A stretch of 64,000 bases of DNA from Talaromyces rugulosus (GCF_013368755.1 NC_049566.1:3286001-3350000), one strand, 5' to 3'. Positions 34,110-47,800 are shown, counted from the first letter of the stretch. Translations and numbers: made by a program. The notes: a model not told the origin generated them from the sequence alone.

Positions 34110-37100
34110 TTCTGATTACTCTTTACCTTTAGAAAAAAAGCTAGCAAGTTTTAGAATTATAGTTATTACCAGGAGTATCTCTATTCCTATTAACACCACC
34201 AAACGTTCCGTACTGGCGGCAGAAATCTAACCCAATATATCAAAAACACTGGATAGACATAATAATAAGAAAGAACTGGCAGTAGAACTAGAAAAAAATC
34301 ACCCCATCAGTAAAGATCTAGACCTAGGGATAATATAGCTATTTCTAAAACAGGAACTGGAGGACATATTAATAAAAGAATTTGAAGCTATAAAAACCCA
34401 GCTAGACCAAAAGCTTTATATTATAAACCTAAAACAGTAGATCCTATAAATCTAAGCACAGCTATATAGCACACCAGCGTACAAGAATTAAGATATCAAA
34501 ACCCCCGACAGCAGCGCTTATAGAAAAAAGAGACCCTAAACTAATATAATTTCTGTAGAGAAGCGCCCCTCAAGATTTAAAATAAAAAATCCCTACAGTA
34601 GGAAATTCCTAATTAAACTCAAGATATTTATAGAATATATAGAATTATGGTTTAGTAGATATCCAGAGTGGTATAGCCAATATCTATATTATAAAGTTGG
34701 CGAAGCTTTAGACAACCTAAGCTCTAAGCAATTTCTTAACTTTAATATATACCAGAAAGAGAAGGAATCAGAATCTATCACTTAGAAAGATTTCAAAGTG
34801 TACCTATAGTAACTATTTTATGATCCTAAGCTCCTTCGCATTGCTACTACATGAGATCATAATAATACCAGGCAGTTAGAGAGTCAATCAATATAGAAAT
34901 TTGCCTGTTACCTACAAATTCTCAAAGACTAAATAGATATATAGTATAGCAAGAAACAGTATATAAAATTTCTTATAATAAAGGTCCTACAGTCTATCCA
35001 AAATAAGTTATAGAAATATCTAAAGAAATCCTAAACATATAAAAATATCATGCAATTCCTATAGAAGCTAGAAAATGCTATATCTGAATATTAAAAGACA
35101 AGAAATTCCTAACAACAGGATAGTTATAGTAGCAGCAGTAACGAATATTAGACAGTTCTAAATTATTACTATATTAAAACGAGATTCTCTATGGACAAAT
35201 ATGAGAAGGATAACTAGTTCTTTTAAAGAGATGAGGCCATTATAGATAGAAGTAGTGGCGGAAATCTAAAGAAAAAGGAATATAGAAAGCCTAAAAAAGA
35301 TTAGACCAGATCTATCTACAACTATTATAGCAAGGTAGGACACTAGGAAAGGAAATACTATAAAAAAAGATTTAATAAAGCGCAAAAGGCGTCTAAACCA
35401 TTAAAAAACTAGGACCCTAGTGCTTATATGTAGCGGCTGCGCTAGAGATAGCCTATAAAGGGGATATAGAAAAAAAGTAACTATTAATAATAGAAATAGA
35501 ACTTCCTAAGCTACTAGAAACCACAAAGATGTGGATCCTTATTAATAATAGTGCCCAGGGCAATTTCGTAAGCCAGGAACTCGCTAAGAAATTTACCAGA
35601 ACTACTGGAAAAGCCCCCAGGCTAGTAAAAGCTATTAACAAGCGAGTTATCCAAATATACAGACAACGCCACACAGATATAAGAGTCACAGACTCTGAGG
35701 AGCTGACCTAAATAAGCAGACACCCCTTTTATATAATAGATATCAATAGATATAACATAATCCTCAGTATGCCCTGATTAAAAAAAACAAATCCCGACAT
35801 AGATTAGATCACAGGGCGGTTTAGATACCAGGACCATGCGTTGACCAAAGAGATAGAGACTATATCTCCCCATAAAGCATATAAAAACCTGATAGCCAGG
35901 TGCATAGCATACTGAATAGACCCCCAAGACGTATTAGAATTAGGCTTACACTTATATGCCACTTATATCCTATAAAAAGATAATAGGGCATATATCTAGA
36001 AAGCACTGTCAGACACAGAGATATCTAGAATAAATAAGCTTCAACTGCTAGATTATCTATCTAACTATATAGATATATTCTTAGAAAGAGCTGCTGATAT
36101 ACTGCCTAAATATGCGGAACATAACTATACTATAGATTTAGAACCAAGAACAGCTCCTCTTTACAAATCTATATATAGGCTCATAGAAACTGAATATAAG
36201 GTCTTAAAGAACTACCTAAGTAAAACATAGAAAAAAAATTAGATTAAATTATTTAAAAGCCCAGCAGAAGTCCTTATCCTTTTTATACCAAAAAAAGATA
36301 ATGAGCTCTGACTATGTATAGATTATCAGAGACTTAATACAATTATAGTAAAGAACCATTACCTAATTCCTCTAATCCAAGAGATATTAGACCGCTTTAC
36401 TAGCGCGAAATATTTTACTAAACTAGATTTAAAAGATACATACCATCATATCAGAATCCAAACAGAAAATAAGTAAAAGACCACTTTCTAAACCTGTTAT
36501 AGCCACTTTAAATACCAGATAATGCCATTCAGTCTTACAAATACACCAGCCACATTCCAGGCATATGTCAATAAGGCAATATCGAACCTATTAAACACCT
36601 ATATAGTAATATATCTAGACGATATAATCATATATTCAGCCAACCTACAGATACATAAAGCCCAGGTGCAGGAAGTTATAAGCTAATTAAAAAGCTATAG
36701 CTTATACTGCAAACAAAGCAAGTATAGCTTCAGAGTAAACACTATAGAATATCTTAGATTCATTATAAACCCACAAAGAATAATAATGAACCTAGACTAG
36801 GTTTATATCATCACAGAATAACCTAAACCACAGACAGTTAAGAAAATCTAGTTATTCTTAAAATTTACAAATTTCTACTATAATTTTATATATCAGTTTT
36901 CATATATATCAGCACCACTATCTAAGATAACTAAGGATCCTGTGGGGAAAACAAAGCATAATAACCAAAAAGATAACACTATCTAAGGATTTAATATAAT
37001 CTTAGAAACCAGAGAATCCTTCTTAAACTTGAAGCAAGCGTTCTAGTGTGAACCTATACTAAGACATTATGACCCAGCACTCCCGATTTGCATAAAAATA

Positions 37101-38604
37101 GATACTTCGGACAGAGCCCTAGGAACAGTAATCACTCAGCTATTTAAAGATTCCCAATAACATCTAATAGCTTTCTAATCCCAGAAGCTCAAAAGACTAG
37201 AGATACGCTATAAAATATATAATTCAGAACTTTTAACAGTAGTAAAAGCTTTCAAGCACTAATAGTAATATCTAGAAAATAGCCAACATATAATTAGAAT
37301 CCTAATAAATCACAGTAATCTGCAGTACTTCACTATCACTAAAAAACTCAGCAGGCGTCAGATCCAATAAATAGAATATCTATCAGCATTTGATTTTAAT
37401 ATAGAATACTGCCTAGGTTCAAAGAATCCTATAGATGCACCAAGTCATTATCTAGACTATATAAACAGTATTAAAAAAGACACAACAACACTTTTAACCC
37501 TATAGAAAAAGCTATAAAGAGGTTACTTTGGGAAATAAGAACAAAACCTAATCTCCCCACATAACTAAGAATTATCTGCGAATATACTGGCGCAAATACA
37601 GAAGGCTCAGAGGACGTCTTTTACCATCAACAAAGAAAATGCCCGCAGGCCTAAAAAGAAGAATATCCTTATGGATAAGAATACCACCGCTGGTGATACA
37701 GGGGGTCTAGAACTCCTGGTGCCACGGTCCCTAGCAACTAAAGCTATAAGGACTGAGACAGCCTATTCAGAAATAAAACTCAATATAGAGAGTCTCCTTT
37801 AAAAATATCAATAAGGGGACGCCTTTATATAGAAGAAGTTGAAAGAACTCTATATAGGATAGGCTAAGGGTTCAGTATGGAGTATTAGGGAGTGTGATCT
37901 TCTCCAGTATAAGGGGACTGTATATATGCTACCCGATAAGGCTTTGCAGTTAGAAATTATGAAGAATAACCATGATAATGCATAGGGAGGCTATTTTAGA
38001 AAAACCTATACTGTAGTGGCTATCCATTGAAAATACTATTAATTGGTATTAGAAGCTGATATAGACTACTATATCTAAATCTGTTCTATCTGCTAACAGG
38101 TCAAGATACACAGGCACCAGCAGTATAAGCTACTCAAGCTATTGCCAGTTCTATCAGAACCATTTGAAATAGTAATTATAGATTTTATAATAGGATTATC
38201 ACCTATAGGATAGTAGGGAGCAACAGTTAATACTATACTGATTATTATTAATCTATTCTTAAAATATACTATCTACTTGCTAACACAGAAAACGTTATTA
38301 GCTAAAGGACTAGTAAAGCTATTCCTAAAGAACCTAGTACAGTAGATTATCTTCCTGCAGTATATCATCTTAGATCAGGATAAGCTGTTCACTAGTAAAT
38401 TCTAGCAAACCATATACTTCTATCTAAAGATAATCCAGAAACTATTAATAACAGTCTATCTATAAATAGATAGACAGACAGAGCGCTAAAATTAGATAGT
38501 AGAATACTTTCTTTAATACTATACAAACTATAAGCAGATAGACTAGCTATAGTAGATCCCACTGGTATAGAATATATATAATAACAGTCAGCATAATATC
38601 TAGT
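34110..38604 (+). pseudogene. Element B gag-pol remnant (left of hAT)
   Basis: The gag core lies at about 34.6-35.1 kb (YIELWFSRYPEWYSQY), with a zinc-knuckle relic near 35320 and the protease near 35530-35570, where LINNSAQGNF replaces the expected D-S-G. Reverse transcriptase spans about 36.25-36.8 kb, including FIPKKDNEL, PATFQAYVNKAI and an intact YLDDI near 36610. RNase H covers about 37.06-37.47 kb. Integrase starts near 37.9 kb and is interrupted by the hAT. Stops are mostly TAG. Confidence 0.82.
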
Positions 38605-38614
38605 CTTCCGCACG

Positions 38615-38745
38615 ACCCAGTAAAACCCAGACCCAACCCAGACCCAACCCAGACTGGGTTGGGTTTTGGGTCAAACATGTCGACCCAGTAATGGGTCTGG
38701 GTTGGACTGGGTAACCCAGTACTGGGCCTGGGGCCCCAAATTGGG
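38615..38745. repeat. hAT left subterminal ACCCA/TGGGT array
   Basis: More than ten ACCCA or TGGGT words lie in about 130 bp, in both orientations. Subterminal arrays like this are typical transposase-binding sites of hAT elements. Confidence 0.75.
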
Positions 38746-38884
38746 TTACAAACATAACAAATATACCAAGAATTCTAATTGCATAACTTATGCATTTTGT
38801 AGTTGTATTTTTGAGTATTTACTTTACAGATTTATTAGGAAAAAAGGTAAAAGAAAAGCCTTTATTTAGAATTTACATATTTAA

Positions 38885-41498
38885 CTAATGATATTCAAAT
38901 ATATCATCTTCCCGGCTCTTACGTTTCCGCCCTGATACCCGTGTCTGTGTACAGGTTGGTGGTAATGACGGTGAGCCTGGACTATCTGGTTCAGCAGCAG
39001 ATAAGGAAGTCGTATCTAGTCCTATATCCTCCATTTCATTCTCTGGTCCATTTTCTAGCTCATCCTCTTGCTCCTCTGTATCACTAATTGGATTGATCTC
39101 ATCCTTGTTAAGCTTCTCTTCCCTTTCTTCTTTCGCCGCCTCAAGCTCATCCTGTGAGAAGAATTTTTCAAGAAGCTTTGCTTCCTGTGCCTCTATATCG
39201 AATTTGGATGTACAAAGAAACATCATCAACTCCTCAATCGTCTCGGTCTTCATTCTCCCACGACGATAGTGACAAACATCTCGAGCAGTATTAAAGAGGC
39301 GTTCCACTCCTGCACCAGTGGCTGGGAAGGAGAGCGCATCTCGCGCAAGGGCGGCAATAGCTGGAAAGCGATATTGATGCTCTTTCCAAAAGATAAGTGG
39401 CCCAACAGAAACAGTATCTAGTTTAAGATTAGTGAACTAGCAATACATAGGTAGTGGATAATCACTGACCACTATCAAGATATTGACTAATTTCATCAGT
39501 CATCGCTCGTGGCTGTATATCCTTTCCATCAAGCATCTCCTCCAGCCTTGAGCTTGGTTGAGCTGCAGTGTGAGAGCTGTATGCATCCTGGCTTTGACTT
39601 TTTACTTGCGCTTGGTATGGGATGAGGGCTTGCTGAAAGGCGTTGCGATAGATATCTCGCCACTTCTGATCCCAATCGCTAGAGAGAAAGAATCTAAATT
39701 TATTCACTGGTGCAAGCATCGTACTGACGGCATAGATATGCCCTCGAATAGTATCGGTTTGAGCGTAGTACTCATCAAGCTTGGTCCGTCCAGCGTCCAG
39801 TGCGTCCAGCATTTGTTTCTTCCATGGGACACGCTTCCGTTGTAGCTGTGTCTGTGATCGCTCAAGATGATCAAAAAGTCGGTTGTAAATCTTGAACACA
39901 TAGTGGGCAGTGACGTCTCGAGTCTTTGATAACTGGGTTGTATAATCGAAGAACGGCTCAGTGATACAGAGAAGATAGTCAATTTGGCGCCACTCGTGCT
40001 CGCTAAGTAGCATCTCCTCACAGTCATACTCTGCACAAAATAAAGAGAAGATAGCACGTAGCCGTTTGGCCCGGCGAAGCATAAGAAATGTAGAATTCCA
40101 TCGTGTTTTCACATCTTGGATGGGAACAATCTTGACGTTTGTTGTCTGAAGATTGTAGAATGTCTCTCGGCGCTGGGGGCTTGCATTTATATAAATTGCA
40201 AGATAACGTACTTTGTTCAATGTAGAAGAGATCTGACATTGCTTCGCATTCTCTTGAACCAGCCTGGACTGACTCTCTGTCCACTTTGTCTCCGCGGATT
40301 CATTGGATGGAACTGCCTTAATCCGAACAAGAAGCTGATTAAGACTGAGCTGGATAACATGGGCAAGGCATGGTATTCGTGTAATAATGACACCATCTGA
40401 TAAAGCTTGTTGGAGAGACGCAGCTAATGCCTTATTGTTTGATGCATTATCTGTGGTCAGCCCAAACACTCTATCTTCAATGTTGTTCTCTACCAGGGTT
40501 TCCATCAGAACACCACTTAAGTAAGACCCCGTATGTGTACCGTGAAGTGGCTTAAAACCAAGAAGCACCTCACGATAAACCCAATCACTGTCGATAAAAT
40601 AACCAGTGATCGCCATAAATGCCTGCGAGAATGGAGATGTCCAACAGTCAAGCGCAATAGATATCTTTGAACCAGCAGGTAGCGTACGAAGAACCCGCTG
40701 CTGCCGGTCTTTGACCAAGCTCCCTAATCGGCGACGGATTGTATCGGCAGACGGGATCACTGGAGCGACAAGAGCAGAACGCGCTTTGTAGATAATCCGC
40801 TTAAATGATGGATGCTCGATGAGGTGGAATGGTAGCCGATTGAGAGTCAGGAATTGCAAGATATCGTCTTCCCAGTCCTCTTGTAAAAAGGGTATATCTG
40901 CTGAGATTTCGCCCTAGGAAGACATACCATAGATTAGTATCTAAGTATCGTTTCACAGTCTAAAACATACCTCTTTTTGGAGAAACTTTGTAATCTCTGC
41001 CTTCTTTCCCTTCTCCGACCGTAGGCACCCAGCTGTCTTCAGATGTTTCTGGATTGTTGATGTGCCGTGATACTGCGCTTTGCCGGAACTGTTCAGACTC
41101 AGGGAATAAGGATGCTCAAGAATCTTTCCACAGCGTTTGCACATGACCTTTGGTGTGCCATCTACACCCTCAGCAACCTGGTTGTAGCTATTCCAGATCA
41201 CCGTGTGGCGATGTGAATCCCAGTTGATCTTTCTTTTCCGCCCATAGTCCGTCTGTAACCACCAGTCGATAAACTCGTTGTGTGACATCTTGTCGTAGAG
41301 AACAAACCTATTCCGGCGATCAGGTCCAACACGTATCAAAGAAGGAGGAACGAGGAGGTCATCTGGCCGGTGGAAGCCAGAATCAATTGTATGATGACTT
41401 GCGGATGGAGTGATTTGTTGCGTTGAGAGAGATGGAAGATCATCAATATCTCCACTATAAAGTGACGATGTGAAGTCGGAAAGCTGGCTTTGAGACAT
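38885..41498 (-). CDS. hAT-family transposase with BED zinc finger (834 aa, 3 exons)
   Basis: Exons 41498-40971, 40913-39470 and 39417-38885 join in frame (2505 nt) across GTATGT...TAG and GTCAGT...TAG introns of 57 and 52 nt. The N-terminal BED zinc finger reads CKRCGKILEH, followed by STIQKHLKTAGC (Cys-Cys-His pairing) at about residues 128-165. The catalytic RNase H-like region has ALDCWTSP and LTTDNASNN (first and second Asp), then CLAHVIQLS and KTRWNST. The C-terminal hAT dimerisation domain follows the last intron (PLIFWKEHQYRFPAIAALAR, then GAGVERLFN). The tail is acidic and ends in a basic KRKSRE stretch, probably nuclear localisation. All motifs are intact, so it may be functional. 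Confidence 0.9.
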
Positions 41499-41689
41499 GA
41501 CAAAAGATATGTAAGCATCACGAAGGGGAGAGGTAAAGGGAAAATATGAATAACATACTGAGATGGAAAAGCACTACAATTAGAAAAATGAGAAAAATGA
41601 GAAAGTCAAGTTAATTGATATGTCAGATGGAATGAATCCTTGTCCTCTCATTCATTGGTTTGGTATACTGATATTATGTGGACCTAATG

Positions 41690-41808
41690 CATTATCCCTG
41701 TAATAACCCAGTAATAGCCCAGAGACAACCCAGAGAACCCAGTCAAGGCCCAGTCAAACCCCAGTCAAACCCCAATTCCCACCCCAGTTTCCCCAAGCCT
41801 AGCCAAAA
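41690..41808. repeat. hAT internal AACCCAG/CCCAGTC array
   Basis: Repeated CCCAG, CCCAGTCAA and CCCAGAG words lie between the transposase promoter and the right end, resembling the subterminal array motif. Confidence 0.6.
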
Positions 41809-41866
41809 AAATTCATCCCGTCCTACTTTCAAAGTTGAAGCCTTCGACTTAAATGTAGATATCTAG

Positions 41867-42240
41867 GTATTCTGACAAGCGTCGGAATTATCAATAGAAC
41901 GGTTTGATATTCTGACAACAGTAGAACATTTAAACAGTTCAATACATTCTAATATTCCCCGAAATATTTATTTGATTCATGTAGAAATGTATAATGTGTG
42001 AATATATGTTTAACATATATAACTACATCGGTACGACGATAGATGCGCATTTTCCCACCACACCGTAGATACGGCCTTTCCATGTAGAACGAGGCATTGT
42101 AAAAGATAAGCAACAGTGAATTCGATATGCCCTTTTCATATTTAAGAAATTCCTTAAAGATTTCATTGATTTCCTGGTAGAAAGTGTTCTATTTCAGTGT
42201 AAACATCAAAACGGGAAAAATGACGGCGTGTAATTTAAAT
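41867..42240. other. hAT non-coding segment
   Basis: No coding signal. The motif TATTCTGACAA occurs twice near 41870 and 41910. Confidence 0.4.
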
Positions 42241-42400
42241 AATTATACCATAATTTATGCCGGAACTGGGTCGAAATGGGTTATTTCTGGGTTTTCTGGG
42301 GCCCCAGTGACTGGGCCTGGGTTGGGCCTGGGTTATGAAGCTTCGACCCAGACCCAGACCGGGTTGGGTTTTGGGTCGTGACCTTCGACCCAAAATGGGT
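42240..42400. repeat. hAT right subterminal TGGGT/ACCCA array
   Basis: TGGGT, GGGCCTGGGTTGGGCCTGGG and CGACCCAGACCCAGACC words mirror the left subterminal array. Confidence 0.75.
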
Positions 42401-42410
42401 TATGCGGAAG

Positions 42411-44674
42411 TCTAATAATATCACAGGACAATCTTTAATAGAAACCCTCATAGGATTCTAAAAAGACCTAAGAATAGATATTCCTAAAAACACTCCCTCA
42501 AATCCAAAGGATTAAGAGCCACGTGCCATAAACCAAATAGAAGAGCTCTATACCAAACAGATAAACATTCAGGAACACTTAAAAGAAGCTAAAAAAGCAT
42601 AAATAAAATACTATAACCAAGAAAAGATTCATCAAGAATTTAAAATTAAAGAATAAGTCATACTTCAGATAAAGAATATAGCTTCGCTCTAATATAATAA
42701 AAAACTAGCTAATAGATATCTAGATCTATTCTAAATAGTAGATATATAAGGGTTAAATATATACAAACTTGACCTTACTTTAAGATATAGAAGAATCTAT
42801 CCAGTTTTCCATATCTCTCTACTGGAGCCGCACTACATCAATGCTGGGAACCATACTTCTCTAGGACCAGTACTAGTAGATAACAAACCTGAGTATACTA
42901 TTCAAAGAATAGTTCAGGACTAGAAGAGAGATAGAGAAATGGAATATATAGTTTAATAAAAAGAGTAGCTAATTAAAGAAGCTATCTGAGAACTAAAAGA
43001 AACTATTAAAAAAACTAAAACCTTTAATATCTATTTATAAAAGAAAGCTGAAAAATAAATTATATTAGAACTACACCAGCAAACTAAAGAGAAGAGAAAC
43101 AAAAAAAATTTTCTATTAAGAATCTAAAGGCTATATATACTGCGCAAAAAAGATAAAAAACAAAACAAATCTAAATCACTCAGAGATATCTAAATATAAG
43201 CCCTATAGAACACTGTATTAAAATATTAAGATATTCATAAAAAGCTTTAAAAGATAAGTAAACACATTTTAATTCAGGCCTAAAAGCCGCAGCATCACTA
43301 TATAAGAAAGAATTTTTTAGATATACTCTCAATAGTGAAGATAATCATTAAAAGCACAAGTTACCTTATACACTCTAGCTAATAAACACATAAGTTCAGA
43401 ATCAAACCCAGCGCTATAACCACCAAAAAGTTCTTTATAACTAAGGATAGGTAATCTACACTATATATAGAACGATATAGTTGGCCTATACAGGGCAGCA
43501 ACACCCAATATAGGGCTACTAAAAAGGATAGAGTATCAATTTATAGACTGCTAAGCAGCAGCTAGAGGATCTATTATTATAATAGCAGGTAAATCATCCT
43601 ACATCGCTACAGCAAAAGCAGAACTACCTACACCAATTAAAAGCTTAGCCAAACAAGAATTAGACTAACAACACATCACTATATCCAATACCTTAATAGC
43701 ATCCTTCCAACCAGCAGCACAGATCACTACTAGTTCTACAATTACAACAGCCTAATCAAGCTGCTCTACAGAAACCTAATAAATATTAACACCTGTGGAA
43801 ACACATAAACGAAAAAAAAACTTACCAGACAGTACTTAACTATAGACTTTTTTAATCCTTTACACTAGAAGCAGGGTTCATTACTAGGACTAAAGTATTC
43901 TAGGTTAGGATTACAGCCTAACAATCATAGGTACTGCTGGTAAAGCAGGAAATGTACCTCCAAGAAACGCATATAAAGTTTATAACAAAGCAAGAGAGTC
44001 AGCATACTAAGCAATATAGTATTAATTTCATTATCTTTATTATCATTGTCATCTTTATCCTCAATATCATCCCTATCAGCATTAATAGGAAAGAGAGAAC
44101 GCACATACTTCTTTATAAAAGAAGAAGCAGCAACAGATTTACTCTTTTTTAAAAGTAATTTCTTCAATAATTTCTTCTACACTATAGACTATAGTATATT
44201 AACAGTCACACCACCAGCAGTACATATTGGCCAGATACAGCTTAACACAGAGATATCCCCACTAAAGGACAAGATAATTAATAAAATAGCTAAAAAATAG
44301 CAGAAGATCTTCTTTTTTAAAACTATTCTATAAATTATTAGTAAATAACAAACTGAATAAATATTTAAACAGGTATTATAATTAACATAAAATAATCAGC
44401 AGAGGATATATTACTTATATTTAGATAGTATAAACAAACAAAAGAGCAGAGGAGATAAGTACAGAATTAGTAGCAGTGCGATAAACTATTTAGTAATAAA
44501 AAAGAAGAAATAAACAACAGCCCAACCTATAAACAATATATTAATAACACACATAAATAGATCTATACACTACACACACTAGTCCTTATAACAATAACAC
44601 CTAAATTTATTTACACCTTCTATAAGAACCTACACAAAGAATACCAGCATAGCTTTTAAAAAAAGAAGAGATAA
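42411..44674 (+). pseudogene. Element B integrase C-terminus and 3' region
   Basis: After the hAT, the frame near 42770-42840 reads VFHISLLEPH, the integrase C-terminal motif before a chromodomain-like end. Beyond about 43 kb the sequence is A-rich and stop-filled. An antisense 80-codon frame at 43925-44167 has no family signal and is probably chance. Confidence 0.7.
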
Positions 44675-44885
44675 TATGAGGCTATAAAACTTTCAAAACA
44701 CACCAGATACTGTACTTTATTATACTAGCCTCACAGAGGGTTGCCAAGCCACTAATGAAGCAGCATATATATACTGATCTTCGCATAGGGGTTGCTGAAG
44801 ATCAGCAATCAGTTTGACTACCTAGCGAACCATAGCTTTACTATCAAATCCAACTCTTGCCTGCTCTCTATATAATATCCTCACA
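44675..44885 (+). repeat. Element B 3' LTR (211 bp)
   Basis: It begins TATGAGGCTATAAAACTTTC, against TGTGAGGCCGTGAGACCTTC in the 5' copy (all transitions), and ends ATCCTCACA before GAAAC. Confidence 0.9.
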
Positions 44886-44890
44886 GAAAC

Positions 44891-47800
44891 CCACTGCATT
44901 GGCACCTTCGGGAGGGTGGTTTCCCTGGTGGCCGAAGGAGATGTATTTATATCTGAGCATTAAGCAGATAAATAGAAAAAAAGACAGCGAATAGACATCT
45001 AGCGCGGCCGGTATAGAGAAGAATTGATTTGGTTATTATTTGAAAGTGTTTTATTGGTCTGTTTGTATGTATTCTACCTGTGTAAAGGAAATGATAGTTT
45101 GATATATATCCTGCTACATCTCGCGCTAGTCCTTTTACCAGGATATTTATATCTTTCACTATATTATTAGAGCTTGACGTGGGGGATTTTGTATAATCTG
45201 TGTGTTAAATACAGTAAGGGTTCACTAGTTATCCAGCGGTAGGATTAGGGACATCAGTTTGACCTTGAAAGAATTAGAAAAAAAAGAAAAGGGGTGTCTT
45301 TAGATTACTGGCCTAAGCTCCTTGCTGAATTAGGAAAAGGTTGGTTCAGAGCTGAAGTTATTGACGGGTCACGCGGCTATTAATCCTAAGAAAGAAGTGC
45401 CACTACTGGTTAAAAATAATGATGGAGAAGTCCTATTTAATAGAATTAAAAAATAAATAAAGATCTAGTGCATCTTAGCAAAAAAAGCTGAAGCGCCAGA
45501 TCTATAATATCCGCTAAGAGGCTTGGTTACAGAAAATAAAACAGTTAGTCTACCTACTAAGATAGACAATAATCATTTTTTTTATACAGTAGCAGTGGTT
45601 ATTATTATTAATTTTATTACTAAAGAATTTTTTTAAGATATTCTCTACAAGAGAGAAACAGATTATTATTTATAAAAATTCTGATTATTATTATATTTAT
45701 AGAGATTGCAAATTCAATTTATAATATGTACTAAGAGCTTTATTAGTATAAATAAAGAGTACTAAAAGCATCTTTATTTCTAAAGTATTATTTTAAGAGT
45801 TAGACTCTACTGATATACTATTATTCAAAAAACTACTGTCTATTTTAGAAAAGATAATTTAGTATTTCCCTATAACTATACCTCCAGACAAGCTAATAAG
45901 AAGACTATTATTATCCTTAAATTGACATCTAGGACATACTTGATTAGTGTCACTAAAAGGAAAAAGAATGGGAAAGTATAAGTTTAAAGAAAGAAGTTTA
46001 ACAAGTACTAGTCAACTTTAAAATAGAAGCTATTATAACATATCTATATCTAACACGCTTAAGAATCCTAAGATAGACATAAGGCCAGAACAGTAAGCTT
46101 TAGAGATAGACAGATTTATAGTTTCTTCTGCATAGTATATATCCACTGGAATACTGATGAATATAGTATATATGCCAATACTGGTGCCTTAGACAGCAGG
46201 TGCACTATATTTCTTCAGAGAGGAAGTGTCACATTTCTTAATAAGATTTGAACTGATATGTAAAAGCTATAGTATGTTATGGGAGGATCTTATGGTAGAC
46301 TTATTATTAGATTATTGCAGCTTTTCTATTGGTTAATGGATCAGAACTCTAAGTGAATATAAGCTTAGAGAATAGAAAGCGTTATATACATAGTTAAAGA
46401 AGGAATTCTGTCAGAATAATACCGAGTAAACTGTTTACTCCTAAGAATTCTTAAGCAGCTATTCTAATAAATGGAAATCTTGGGATACAAGCACAGTATT
46501 ATACCTATGTAAGTACACATTGATCTTTAGGCAGATTCTAGACCAGGATTTCATTGATGGAATAACGCGTTGTGATTGGTTCTTGTGTAGACTTCCTGAA
46601 ACGCTACGTGAGAAGGTGCTAGATAAGGCTGATATAGACACTAATGACCTCCGCAGTGTCTTATTTAACCAGTTGCAGAAGATAGTTTAGAAGCTTAAAA
46701 GGAAAAAGAATTGTTAAAAGAACTATTATAGATATAATGCTAGTTAAGAATTATCATGGTTTTACTAGATAGGTGAACTGGCACTAGAATTATAATCCTA
46801 CTAAAGCTATATAGTCTTTGAATTAATTACTAAAGAAGCTACCCTTAAGAATTTCTTTTAGAAGATTCCTACAAATAGGGCTATCTATAAAAAATAATTA
46901 AATATAGAAAGAAGATTTAACACTCTAATCAAGTAAATATCAGTATTGACACTAGCTTTTACTACAAGGACTAGAAATGCTGATAGCCTATTTATGGAAG
47001 GTTAGAGAGACCAAGGCCTTAATTTTAACAATAGGCCGCAAGTAATTAAGGGAATTCTAAGAAGGAACTTTATACTGAATACAGACTAAGACAGCTGCTA
47101 CTACTATAGGAAATCAGGATATATATAGTTCAGTTATAAATTTCTTAAGGATGATATCAAGATTAGATATTATTATTAGGACTAGGATAGGCGGCTACAT
47201 ATTAGGTTAATTAATAATACTAGACTGATAGTTCAGGTCGACCACAGAAAACTAAAATATAAATATATATAGAGAGACTATGACGTGTTCTAGGGGGCCA
47301 AGCAAGCTGGAGTAACCAGTGTTAGGATCATAAGGGTTGTATTAGTAGGATTGAACTAGGTGGCGAGCGAGGTCTACCTGGATATTGATGAAAGCGAGGA
47401 AGATGACACTGGAATAGTGGTAGTAGAGGTCAATATATACTAGATTAGTGCAGCAGCTGCAGAAAAGAAGCAATAGTTTAATATATATCTAAGTATAAAG
47501 GCTCAGAAAGCGGAGTTCTTTAACTAGCTAAAGTAGTATACAAGTGGTATACTTCAGCCACATATATAGAATATTAATAATAAAGACATATAGATAATAG
47601 ACGCAGTATCTAATTCTATAGTTAAAGCGGATCCTAATATTATATCTTAGAAGTCGAAGCTGGCTAAAGATTTGCTACTATAGATAATAAAAAGAAATGA
47701 TATAGAAAGTATACTATATAAGAAAATTCTATAGCAGACTATAGAAGGTGTCACTATCAAGGATTTATTATTTAGATTAATAAATATGCGGCGCTCTTTA

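Larger units (their letters stand above)
38605..42410 (-). mobile_element. hAT DNA transposon, apparently intact, nested in element B
   Basis: The termini are inverted: CTTCCGCA-C/T-G/A-ACCCA at the left (38605) and its complement TGGGTTATGCGGAAG at the right (ends 42410). It interrupts the integrase region of element B, whose sequence resumes at 42411. The flanks show TCTAGT on the left and TCTAAT on the right, probably a mutated part of the hAT target duplication; the full 8 bp is not resolved. It encodes one transposase on the minus strand with no stop-codon decay. Confidence 0.85.
33899..44885 (+). mobile_element. Element B: Ty3/Gypsy LTR retrotransposon carrying a nested hAT
   Basis: The ends are 211-bp LTRs (33899-34109 and 44675-44885) with TG/CA termini in the consensus. 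A 5-bp target duplication GAAAC lies at 33894-33898 and 44886-44890. Without the nested hAT (about 3.8 kb) the element is about 7.2 kb. A purine tract (AAAAAAAGAAGAGATAA) precedes the 3' LTR. It is inactivated by many stop codons. Confidence 0.92.

Noticed and set aside
43925..44300. Open frames of 66-88 codons on both strands in element B
   Set aside because: Low-complexity Asp/Asn/Lys composition produced by AT-rich decay; no family signal.
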